DNA from: Nocardioides sp. InS609-2 | Lineage (GTDB): Bacteria > Actinomycetota > Actinomycetes > Propionibacteriales > Nocardioidaceae | Length of the DNA stretch: 64,000 nt | Direction: 5' to 3' | Assembly: GCF_023208195.1 (NCBI RefSeq) | Contig: NZ_CP060034.1 | Span: forward strand, 1,674,001 to 1,738,000 | Shown: positions 10,590 to 18,152 of the stretch, in pieces | Numbering within the stretch: the stretch's first letter is position 1 | Layout: every line of letters begins with the position of its first letter | Notes under the pieces: model-generated | Databases searched by the model: none | Seen by the model: only the letters and a program-made list of their open reading frames with translations | What the model was told of the DNA's origin: nothing | Translations under genes and position numbers: made by a program

Positions 10590-10964
10590 TCAGCCCGGCT
10601 GGTCGGGGATCGAGCTGGCCAGGAAGATCAGCGCCGCCCCCATGCCGGAGAGCAGCACAGCGTCGATCCACTTCGAACGTACGGCGAGCATGCCGGCGTC
10701 GCGGCCCTTGAGCACGACCCGCACGGCGGCCGCGAAGATGAGCGCCCCGCCGAGCCAGCGGATGCCCAGGCGCCAGTTGCCGCCGATCACGACACCGAGG
10801 GAGATGACCGCGACGAGGAGTACGCCGAGGTAGAACATGCCGCCGATCGTGCTCGGGTAGCGGCGTTCCTCGACGTCCTCGGGCGCTGCCAGCTCACCGT
10901 CGACGAGCGACTCAGCCGAGACGGCGGGGACGTCCTCGGGCGTGGGCAGCTCGCTTTCGGTCAC
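10590..10964 (-). CDS. DUF3017 family membrane protein
   Basis: 124 residues: an acidic N-terminal stretch (P-T-P-E-D-V-P ... E-D-V-E-E-R-R-Y-P) followed by three hydrophobic helices ([29 protein letters not shown] and [15 protein letters not shown]). The segment V-R-S-K-W-I-D between the last helices is a DUF3017 feature. The family is often found beside folD in actinobacteria and has no known function. GTG 10964 overlaps the folD stop by four bases (GTGA), so it is translationally coupled. Confidence 0.85.
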   Translation of the reverse strand: MTESELPTPEDVPAVSAESLVDGELAAPEDVEERRYPSTIGGMFYLGVLLVAVISLGVVIGGNWRLGIRWLGGALIFAAAVRVVLKGRDAGMLAVRSKWIDAVLLSGMGAALIFLASSIPDQPG

Positions 10965-11809
10965 GGGCGCGCAGACCTCTCGGCGATGTCGACGATGTTG
11001 CTGAGCAGCATCGCGCGGGTCATCGGCCCGACGCCCTTCGGGTTCGGCGAGACCCAGGCGGCGACGTCCCAGACGTCGTCGGCCACATCGCCGGCGATCT
11101 TGCCGTCGACGCGCGAGACGCCGATGTCGAGCACGGCCGCACCTGGCTTGACCATGTCGCCGGAGATGATGCCGGGCACGCCAGCCGCGGCCACCACGAT
11201 GTCGGCGCGGCGTACGTGCGCGGCCAGGTCGACGGTGCCGGTGTGGCAGAGCGTGACGGTGGCGTTCTCGGAGCGGCGCGTCAACAGGAGGCCGAGCGGC
11301 CGACCGACGGTCAGACCACGGCCCACGACCACGACCTCGGCGCCGGCGATGTTCACCTCGTGGCGCCGGAGCAGCTCGATGGCGCCGACCGGTGTGCAGG
11401 GCAGCGGCCCGGACTCGCCCAGGACCAGCTTGCCGAGGTTGGTCGGGTGGAGGCCGTCGACGTCCTTGTCGGGGTCGACCCGCGACAGCAGCGCGAACTC
11501 GTCGAGCCCCGTCGGCTGCTGCACCAGGAAGCCCGTGCACGCCGGGTCGGCGTTGAGCTCGTCGATGACCGCCTCGACCTCGGCCTGGGTGGCAGTCGCG
11601 GGCAGGTCGTGGCGCAACGACGTGATGCCGATCGCGGCACAGTCCTTGTGCTTGGCGCCGACGTACCAGTGGGAGCCGGGGTCGTCACCGACCAGCACCG
11701 TGCCCAGGCCGGGCACGACGCCGCGCTCCTTGAGAGCCGCCACGCGCACGGTCAGCTCGGCCTTGATGGTGGCGAGGGTGGCACTGCCGTCCAGTGTCTC
11801 TGCGGTCAC
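10961..11809 (-). CDS. folD: Methylenetetrahydrofolate dehydrogenase / methenyltetrahydrofolate cyclohydrolase
   Basis: 282 residues, the normal FolD length. It interconverts 5,10-methylene-, 5,10-methenyl- and 10-formyl-tetrahydrofolate in the cytoplasm and so supplies formyl groups to PurN and PurH. The catalytic region reads [12 protein letters not shown], with the expected Tyr and Lys. Folate-site residues lie in L-V-Q-Q-P-T-G and D-V-D-G-L-H-P. The NADP site is [12 protein letters not shown], where the usual serine of G-R-S is glycine. It lies downstream of purN and purH in the same direction. Confidence 0.97.
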   Translation of the reverse strand: MTAETLDGSATLATIKAELTVRVAALKERGVVPGLGTVLVGDDPGSHWYVGAKHKDCAAIGITSLRHDLPATATQAEVEAVIDELNADPACTGFLVQQPTGLDEFALLSRVDPDKDVDGLHPTNLGKLVLGESGPLPCTPVGAIELLRRHEVNIAGAEVVVVGRGLTVGRPLGLLLTRRSENATVTLCHTGTVDLAAHVRRADIVVAAAGVPGIISGDMVKPGAAVLDIGVSRVDGKIAGDVADDVWDVAAWVSPNPKGVGPMTRAMLLSNIVDIAERSARP

Positions 11810-11862
11810 GTCGTCATCCTGTCATCGTCGTTGTGCTGCGATGATTGCGGCTGCTTCTCGGC

Positions 11863-13431
11863 TCAGTGGGCAAAGTGGCGGGTGCCGGTGAAGTACATCG
11901 TGACGCCGGCGGCTTCGCACGCCTTGATGGTGAGCTCGTCGCGCTTCGAGCCACCCGGCTGGACGATGGCGCTCACCTGGGCGTCGATGAGGATCTGCGG
12001 ACCGTCCTCGAACGGGAAGAACGCATCCGACGCGGCGACCGAGCCAGCGGCCCGCTCCCCTGCCCGGGTGACCGCGAGTCGGCACGAGTCGACGCGGTTG
12101 ACCTGACCCATGCCGATGCCCACCGAGGCGCCGTCCTTGGCGAGCAGGATCGCGTTGGACTTCGCTGCGCGGCAGGCCTTCCAGGCGAAGGCGAGGTCGG
12201 CGAGCACCTCGGGCGAGGCGGCCTCGCCGGTGGCCAGCGTCCAGGACGCGGGGTCGTCACCGGGGGCGTCGACGTGGTCACGCATCTGCACGAGGATGCC
12301 GCCGCTCACCGGGCGCATCTCCGCCGGCCGGTCGTCGGTGGGCGGGTCACATCGGAGGATCCGGATGTTCTTCTTGCCCTGCAGGATCTCGACCGCGCCC
12401 TCGTCGTACGACGGCGCGACGATCACCTCGGTGAAGATCTCCGCGACCTGGGCGGCCAGCTCGACCGACACCGCACGGTTGACGGCGATGACGCCGCCGA
12501 AGGCGGACGTGGGGTCGCACTCGTGGGCACGACGGTGGGCCACAGAAATCGGATCTGGGACGTCGTCCGAACAAATTGCGATGCCACACGGGTTCGCGTG
12601 CTTGATTATCGCCACGGCCGGCTCGTCGAAGTCGTGGGCCGCGCGGCGGGCGGCGTCGGTGTCGACGAAGTTGTTGTAGGACATCTCCTTGCCGTGCAGC
12701 TGCTCGGCGGCAGCCAACCCGCCCGTGCCGTCGACGTACAGCGCGGCGTCCTGGTGCGGGTTCTCGCCGTAGCGCAGCACCGACGACTTGGTCCAGGTGT
12801 CACCCGTGAAGGCCGGCCAGCGGTCGTCGGCCCCGACGTAGGTGCCGGCGAACCAGTTGGCGACGGCGACGTCGTACGCCGCGGTGTGCGCGAACGCCTC
12901 CGCAGCCAGCGCCTTGCGCTGATCGAACGTGAAGCCACCGGCCGCGACGGCGCCCAGCACGTCGTCGTACGACGCGGGCGAGGTCACGATGGCGACCGAC
13001 GGGTGGTTCTTGGCGGCTGCCCGGACCATCGACGGCCCGCCGATGTCGATCTGCTCGACGCACTCGTCGGGCGAGGCCCCGGAATCGACCGTCTGACTGA
13101 ACGGGTAGAGGTTGCACACGACCAGGTCGAACGGCTCGACCTCGAGCTCGGCCAGCTGCGCGACGTGGGACTCGAGACGGCGGTCGGCGAGGATGCCGGC
13201 GTGCACCCGTGGGTGCAGCGTCTTGACCCGGCCGTCGAGGCACTCGGGGAAGCCGGTGAGATCCTCGACCCGGGTGACCGGAAGGCCCAGCCCCTCGATC
13301 ATGGCGGCGGAGCCGCCGGTCGAGACGAGTGCGACGCCGGCCTCGTGCAGGCCGCGGACCAGGTCGTCGAGACCGGCCTTGTCATAGACGGAGACCAGGG
13401 CACGCCTGATCGGGATCTGGAGATCGGACAC
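11863..13431 (-). CDS. purH: Bifunctional AICAR transformylase / IMP cyclohydrolase
   Basis: 522 residues. Residues 1-140 form the MGS-like IMP cyclohydrolase domain ([31 protein letters not shown]). The rest is the AICAR formyltransferase domain, with [10 protein letters not shown] and K-H-A-N-P-C-G. It performs the last two steps of IMP synthesis. GTG 13431 is chosen because it gives the standard [14 protein letters not shown] start and has GGAG about 10 bases upstream. It sits between purN and folD. Confidence 0.97.
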   Translation of the reverse strand: MSDLQIPIRRALVSVYDKAGLDDLVRGLHEAGVALVSTGGSAAMIEGLGLPVTRVEDLTGFPECLDGRVKTLHPRVHAGILADRRLESHVAQLAELEVEPFDLVVCNLYPFSQTVDSGASPDECVEQIDIGGPSMVRAAAKNHPSVAIVTSPASYDDVLGAVAAGGFTFDQRKALAAEAFAHTAAYDVAVANWFAGTYVGADDRWPAFTGDTWTKSSVLRYGENPHQDAALYVDGTGGLAAAEQLHGKEMSYNNFVDTDAARRAAHDFDEPAVAIIKHANPCGIAICSDDVPDPISVAHRRAHECDPTSAFGGVIAVNRAVSVELAAQVAEIFTEVIVAPSYDEGAVEILQGKKNIRILRCDPPTDDRPAEMRPVSGGILVQMRDHVDAPGDDPASWTLATGEAASPEVLADLAFAWKACRAAKSNAILLAKDGASVGIGMGQVNRVDSCRLAVTRAGERAAGSVAASDAFFPFEDGPQILIDAQVSAIVQPGGSKRDELTIKACEAAGVTMYFTGTRHFAH

Positions 13432-13530
13432 GGGACAGCTCCTGGGATCGGTATCGGAGGAGAGCACCCAGGCGTTCGATGCTCATCAGTCACTCCCTGG
13501 TGGTTGCCCACCTGCGCCAGTCGTGTGGCC

Positions 13531-14142
13531 TCAGCCTAGACGAACCCGGCGGCCTTCGACCGACCAACCCTCGCGTGCCATCCGCCCGACGCTCTCCACC
13601 AGCATGGTGCGTTCGGCGACCTTGATGCGCTCGTGCAGCGAGGCCTCGTCGTCGGCGTCCTCGACCACGACCGGCACCTGCGCGACGATCGGCCCGGTGT
13701 CGACTCCCCCGTCGACCACGAACAGGGTCGCTCCGGTCACCTTGACGCCGTACTCGAGCGCCTCGGCGGCGCCGTGCATGCCCGGGAACGCCGGGCACAG
13801 GGCCGGGTGGGTGTTGAGCATCCGGCCCTCGAAGCGAGACAGGAAGTCCTCCCCCACCAGCTTCATGAACCCGGCCGAGACGACCAGGTCGGGGTCGAAC
13901 GCGGCGACCGCGTCGGTGAGCGCCCGGTCCCAGTGCTCGCGCGAGACGTAGTCGCGCACCTTGCGCACGAACGTGGGTACGCCGGCCCCTTCGGCCCGGG
14001 CGAGACCCTCGATGTCGTCACGGTCGGCTCCCACGGCGGCCACGCGGGCGCCGTACCCGGGGTCGGCGCAGGCATCGAGAAGGGCCTGGAGGTTGGTGCC
14101 GGAGCCGGAGACGAGGACGACGAGACGGGCGGGTGCGGGCAC
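13531..14142 (-). CDS. purN: Phosphoribosylglycinamide formyltransferase
   Basis: 203 residues, typical for PurN. It transfers a formyl group from 10-formyl-THF to GAR, the third step of purine synthesis. Motifs are V-S-G-S-G-T-N-L-Q-A-L for phosphate binding, then F-M-K-L-V-G-E-D-F-L, catalytic N-T-H-P-A-L-C-P-A-F-P-G with Asn and His, and D-T-G-P-I-V-A-Q. The GTG start is preceded by TAGACT (minus strand, 14149-14154) six bases away, with no Shine-Dalgarno, so the purN-purH-folD run may begin with a leaderless mRNA. Confidence 0.96.
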   Translation of the reverse strand: MPAPARLVVLVSGSGTNLQALLDACADPGYGARVAAVGADRDDIEGLARAEGAGVPTFVRKVRDYVSREHWDRALTDAVAAFDPDLVVSAGFMKLVGEDFLSRFEGRMLNTHPALCPAFPGMHGAAEALEYGVKVTGATLFVVDGGVDTGPIVAQVPVVVEDADDEASLHERIKVAERTMLVESVGRMAREGWSVEGRRVRLG

Positions 14143-14168
14143 CCGCGGAGTCTAGGCCGTCTCCCAGA

Positions 14169-15422
14169 TCAAGCAGCAGCGTCGACGGGGATCGACGTCC
14201 GCCCCTGCCACCACGTCATCAGCAGCCCGCCGACCAGGCCACCCAGACCGAACGCAGTGACGGCGTGCACGAGCACGTCGAAGCCGAACGGGCCGATGAA
14301 CCGCATCCGGCCCGGCCCGGCTGCCCCGCCCGACAACGAGGCGAGCAACGCGAAGAGCAGGCCGGCGATGATGCCGCCACCGCAGCCGCGCATCGCGCCT
14401 TCGTCCCAGCGCAGCGTCGGGAAGCGACGCTGCACGCGCGCGGTGGCCATCGCCGCGACGAGCAGGGGTACGGCGACCACGGCACCCGCCCACGCCGGCA
14501 CCGCGCCGGCGGCGGGCAGCGCGGCCAGCAACGGGAAGAGCGGGAGCGGCCCGAGCACGACGGCGCCGGGCGAGACGAGTGTGTTGGCGCCCACCTCGAA
14601 GCCGGGGCCGAGCAGGTAGGAGCCGCTGAACAGCGTGGCGTTGGGCACGAACGCTGTGTTGACCAGGGTGAGCAGCGTGGCCTCGCCGGCGCCGGCGTGC
14701 AATCGCGACGCCATGTTGAGCGCGGCAGTCAGGTCGACGACGAACCCCATGGCCAGCACGACCGCGCTCACGACCAGGAACGTGCCGAGCACGCCGAGCG
14801 CCGTACGCACGCCGTAGCGCAGGACGGGCGGTAGGTACGACGCCCAGATCGCGGCACGACCCGACCCGATCGCCACAGCGGGAGCTGCCAGGAAGAGGGT
14901 GAAGAGCAGCGTCCAGCCGAGCACCGGCGCCACCGACGGGGCGATCTCGCCTCCGGCGAGTGAGGAGGTGACGACGGCGACCACGGCGTAGCCGGTGAAG
15001 AAGGTTCCGACGGCGGCCGGCACGGTCCAGTCGCGCTCACCGTCGGAGATGCTGTGAGCGTCGGGACCGTGCGCCGACACGCCCTCGCCGAGTCGCAGCG
15101 CGAGCCGCCAGACCGCCCAGGCGCAGATCGCCGTCAGCCCGAGGGGTACGACGTCGACCGGCACGCCGCGCACCTGCAGGCCCGACCCGTGAGCGGCCAG
15201 CCAGCCCAAGGCACCGGCTCGCATCCCGTCGCGAGGTGCTCCGTGCACACCGGCGTCGCTGAGGAACCAGCCGATGACGCCGACGGCGAGACACACCATC
15301 AGGGTCGACGCAGCCGCGACGGTCCCGGCGAGCGCGCCCAGCAGGGCGACGGGCCGGTGCCGGGGCGCGGGTCCGGGCGGCCGGGTGCGGGCGCTCGGGC
15401 GGACAGGTAGCAGCGAAGTCAT
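14169..15422 (-). CDS. DUF6350 family multi-pass membrane protein
   Basis: 417 residues with about ten hydrophobic helices. It begins with a Pro/Arg-rich cytoplasmic segment and then G-A-L-A-G-T-V-A-A-A-S-T-L-M-V. The long Ala/Leu-rich helices and position just upstream of purN fit the DUF6350 (PerM-like) actinobacterial family, which has been loosely linked to cell envelope or division. Direct function is unknown. ATG 15422 is chosen as the family-like start; the frame stays open 45 codons further upstream with no helix or motif. It may be cotranscribed with purN, whose start lies 27 bases beyond the stop. Confidence 0.75.
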   Translation of the reverse strand: MTSLLPVRPSARTRPPGPAPRHRPVALLGALAGTVAAASTLMVCLAVGVIGWFLSDAGVHGAPRDGMRAGALGWLAAHGSGLQVRGVPVDVVPLGLTAICAWAVWRLALRLGEGVSAHGPDAHSISDGERDWTVPAAVGTFFTGYAVVAVVTSSLAGGEIAPSVAPVLGWTLLFTLFLAAPAVAIGSGRAAIWASYLPPVLRYGVRTALGVLGTFLVVSAVVLAMGFVVDLTAALNMASRLHAGAGEATLLTLVNTAFVPNATLFSGSYLLGPGFEVGANTLVSPGAVVLGPLPLFPLLAALPAAGAVPAWAGAVVAVPLLVAAMATARVQRRFPTLRWDEGAMRGCGGGIIAGLLFALLASLSGGAAGPGRMRFIGPFGFDVLVHAVTAFGLGGLVGGLLMTWWQGRTSIPVDAAA

Positions 15423-15555
15423 GGCCTCGCCATCATCGCCCGCGGCCATCGCCCGTCGGCGCTGCCACGCCGCGAGTGGGGATCCCGGCCGGTCGCCGGC
15501 GACCTGACGGGTAGATGTGCGTGATCTGGGGTGCGCACCGTAACGTTGGATGGTC

Positions 15556-17427
15556 ATGAGGGATCCCGAGGAGTTCGACGCGTTCTACAAGAACGTGCGC
15601 GATCGTGTGCTGCTGGAGACCTATGCCCTCACGGGCGATCTCCCGGTCTCTCGGGCAGCGGTCCGTGACGCTTTCGCCGTCGCGTGGCACCACTGGCGCA
15701 AGGTCTCCCGGCTCGACGATCCCGAGGCCTGGCTGCGCCCGCTGGCCTGGGGCCGCGCCCAGCGCCGGCACACCGCCCGCATCTGGCACCGCGAGAAGGA
15801 CCTCGACGACGCCGCGAAGACCACGCTCGACGCCTTGGCGAAGCTGTCGGTGCCGCAGCGCAAGGCGCTGATCCTGACCAACCTCTCACCGCTGTCGCTG
15901 CTGGCCATCTCCCGCGCGGTCGGCCTCCCGCAGACCGACGTCGAGCGAGAGCTGCAGACCGCGACGGCCCAGTTCGCGATCTCGCGCGACACCGGCACCA
16001 CCGAGATCCGCGGCCACCTCGAACACCTCCGCACCGTCACCGACACCGCCCAGTGGCCGCGCGTCAGCATCGTCCGTAGGGCCGGCGCTGCCCGCCGCCG
16101 CACCCACACGCTGGTCGGCGTGGCCGGGACCGCGCTGGTGCTGATCGCCGGCGGCACCTTCGTCTCGCAGGGCAACACCAGCACGGCCAGCCTCGACGAC
16201 GAGAACTTCGACAGCCCGTCGGCGGCCGTCATCAAGGCCGATGACGGGCCGACACTGAAGGACGACGTACTCCTGGCGACTGCCGACCTCGACCTCGTCG
16301 ACTCGAAGATGTCGTGGGTCGAGGCCAGGACTGACGACAACGCCGCCGGCAACGGCCTCGCCCTCCCCTGTCAGATCCAGCGGTACGCCGACCCCGAAGG
16401 CTCCGGCGCGTTCGTGCGCACGTTCGAGGGCACCGGGCCGAAGCCCAAGCCCGTCAAGACGAAGGCCAAGAAGAACGCCAAGGCCGTTCCGCCGGCGAAG
16501 TCAGCGGCCTGGGAGCTCGTCGAGCTGTCCGGCACCGAGAAGGCCGCGCAGGCGGCGTACTCCAACGTCAACAGCTGGTACGCCGGCTGCCTCGCCGAGC
16601 GCACCCAGCTGCTGTCGGTGCACCGGGTCGGCCAGGTCGGCGACGACGCACGGGTGTTCACCCTCCGCAGCTGGAGGGGATCGCCGCGCACCCTGCGTGT
16701 GGGAGTCGCCCGCAGCGGCCAGCTGACAGTCACCACCGTCTCGCGGGTCGACGGTCTCCAGCTCAACCCGAGCAAGCCGGCCGCCCTGCTGGCCGCGGCA
16801 GTCAATCGCGTGTGCTCGGCACCTGGCGGCAACGCATGTGCCGGTGAGCCCGCGCTCAAGGAGATCGACGCACCGGTCGCGGGCCTGGTGCCGGGCATGC
16901 TGAGCGAGTTCGACCTGCCGCCGATCGCGCGCGCACCGGGCCCGTGGATCGGCACCGAACCCGTCAAGGCGAAGGTCAACGTGGCCTCCACCCGGTGCGA
17001 CCGCACCGAGTTCACCGGGAAGAGCGTGCGCCGCAACCTGACCCGCACCTTCCTCTTCCCCGCCGTCGACAAGGCAAACGAGTTCGGCCTCACCGAGACC
17101 GTCGGCATCTGGTCACCGGGCAATGCGCGCACCTTCGTCAAGGACGTCCGCAGGCGCGTCGACGAGTGCGCCGAGAACGCCTTCGGCACCGAGGTCCGAC
17201 AGCTCCGCAACGTCGCAGACGAGAACACCGACGTGACGGCGTGGAACATCAGCATGGAGATCTCCGACAAGGACTCCGTGCAGTTCCTGATGGCGATCGT
17301 CCGCAGTGAGGGCACCGTCGCGCAGGTCGGCTTCGTGCCGTCGCAGGCGATGTCGATGGATCGCGAGGACTTCCTCGACGTCGTCGACCGCGCCGTGTCG
17401 CGACTTCCCCAGCTCCGGGCACGCTGA
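15556..17427 (+). CDS. Sigma-70-family (ECF-like) factor fused to a membrane helix and a large extracytoplasmic region
   Basis: About 623 residues. Residues 1-80 resemble ECF sigma region 2 (F-D-A-F-Y-K-N-V-R-D-R-V-L-L-E-T-Y). Residues 90-145 resemble region 4 (L-S-V-P-Q-R-K-A-L-I-L-T-N and L-A-I-S-R-A-V-G-L-P-Q-T-D-V). Residues 184-203 are one transmembrane helix (T-L-V-G-V-A-G-T-A-L-V-L-I-A-G-G). The remaining 420 residues should be outside the cell and hold paired cysteines in what look like two tandem domains, about 225-420 and 450-620, of PknH_C-like sensor type. That family assignment is tentative. The start is ATG 15556, or 15550 two codons earlier; TAACGT lies just upstream. No separate anti-sigma gene is adjacent. 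Confidence 0.75.
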   Translation: MRDPEEFDAFYKNVRDRVLLETYALTGDLPVSRAAVRDAFAVAWHHWRKVSRLDDPEAWLRPLAWGRAQRRHTARIWHREKDLDDAAKTTLDALAKLSVPQRKALILTNLSPLSLLAISRAVGLPQTDVERELQTATAQFAISRDTGTTEIRGHLEHLRTVTDTAQWPRVSIVRRAGAARRRTHTLVGVAGTALVLIAGGTFVSQGNTSTASLDDENFDSPSAAVIKADDGPTLKDDVLLATADLDLVDSKMSWVEARTDDNAAGNGLALPCQIQRYADPEGSGAFVRTFEGTGPKPKPVKTKAKKNAKAVPPAKSAAWELVELSGTEKAAQAAYSNVNSWYAGCLAERTQLLSVHRVGQVGDDARVFTLRSWRGSPRTLRVGVARSGQLTVTTVSRVDGLQLNPSKPAALLAAAVNRVCSAPGGNACAGEPALKEIDAPVAGLVPGMLSEFDLPPIARAPGPWIGTEPVKAKVNVASTRCDRTEFTGKSVRRNLTRTFLFPAVDKANEFGLTETVGIWSPGNARTFVKDVRRRVDECAENAFGTEVRQLRNVADENTDVTAWNISMEISDKDSVQFLMAIVRSEGTVAQVGFVPSQAMSMDREDFLDVVDRAVSRLPQLRAR

Positions 17428-17489
17428 GAGCAACCTTCTCCCGGTCCCGATGCGTCTGACGTGTGGACCGGACCGACGAAGGACATGGA

Positions 17490-18152
17490 ATGCTCCGAGG
17501 ACTGCTCGTCGCTGCCGCTGCGCTGCTGGCGTTGACCGGCTGCGCGACCGAGGACGATGCAACGACCCTCACCACGGCCGAGCCACTGACCGATGCCGCG
17601 CTGCTCACGGCCGACGAGGTGCCCGCCCGCGACCGGTTGACCGCCTGGCGCGACGCGGACCCGGCCTCGGAGGCCGCGCTCGCCTGTCAGTCCGGGCCGC
17701 TGGACGCGCTCGGTGCCGAGACCGTCGCGCGCCGCCGCTTCGTCGCCAACATCGCCCAGGCGCCCGAGGGCGACCCCTCGGCAAGCGTCGACCTCGCCCT
17801 CCTGCAGTACGCCGACGTAGCGGCCGCCGAGACCGCCCGCCAGACCGTGGCCGACCAGATCGAGGTGTGCTCCCCCACCCTCGACGACATCGGCGAGGCG
17901 AAGTTGGTCCCGGACAGCCGCGAGGTGCTCGCCGGCGACGGCAGGGTCGTGTGGATGCAGCGCGACTTCCTCGCCTCCGACCTGTGCACCGACTGCGACG
18001 CCGTCCGCTTCCACCGGATGGGAGTCGGCGTCGTCGGATCCCGCCTGCTGCTGGTCTCGCTGGCCGAGGTCGGTGGGCCGCTCCAGCCCGAGGGGCTCGA
18101 CTCGACGATGGAGGCGCTCACCATCGCCGCACTGGGGCGCGCCGGCGCCTGA
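17490..18152 (+). CDS. Lipoprotein with a possible sensor-like domain
   Basis: 220 residues. M-L-R-G-L-L-V-A-A-A-A-L-L-A-L-T-G-C is a compact lipoprotein signal with lipobox L-T-G-C. The mature domain has the pattern L-L-T-A-D-E-V-P, L-A-C-Q-S and I-E-V-C-S-P, with a pair D-L-C-T-D-C. That spacing resembles the extracytoplasmic half of the preceding sigma-fusion protein. The ATG at 17490 has AAGGA about 10 bases upstream; an in-frame GTG at 17463 would put charged residues before the signal. The 62-base gap and shared strand suggest cotranscription with the sigma factor. Its stop abuts the convergent restriction gene (TGATCA). Confidence 0.75.
   Translation: MLRGLLVAAAALLALTGCATEDDATTLTTAEPLTDAALLTADEVPARDRLTAWRDADPASEAALACQSGPLDALGAETVARRRFVANIAQAPEGDPSASVDLALLQYADVAAAETARQTVADQIEVCSPTLDDIGEAKLVPDSREVLAGDGRVVWMQRDFLASDLCTDCDAVRFHRMGVGVVGSRLLLVSLAEVGGPLQPEGLDSTMEALTIAALGRAGA

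Noticed and set aside
11845..13539. Long plus-strand frame opposite purH
   Set aside because: purH on the minus strand has all domain motifs. The opposite frame has none.
15550..15555. ATG 15550 as the certain start of the sigma fusion
   Set aside because: ATG 15556 fits the family N-terminus and spacing from upstream elements about as well or better, so 15556 was used with the alternative noted.
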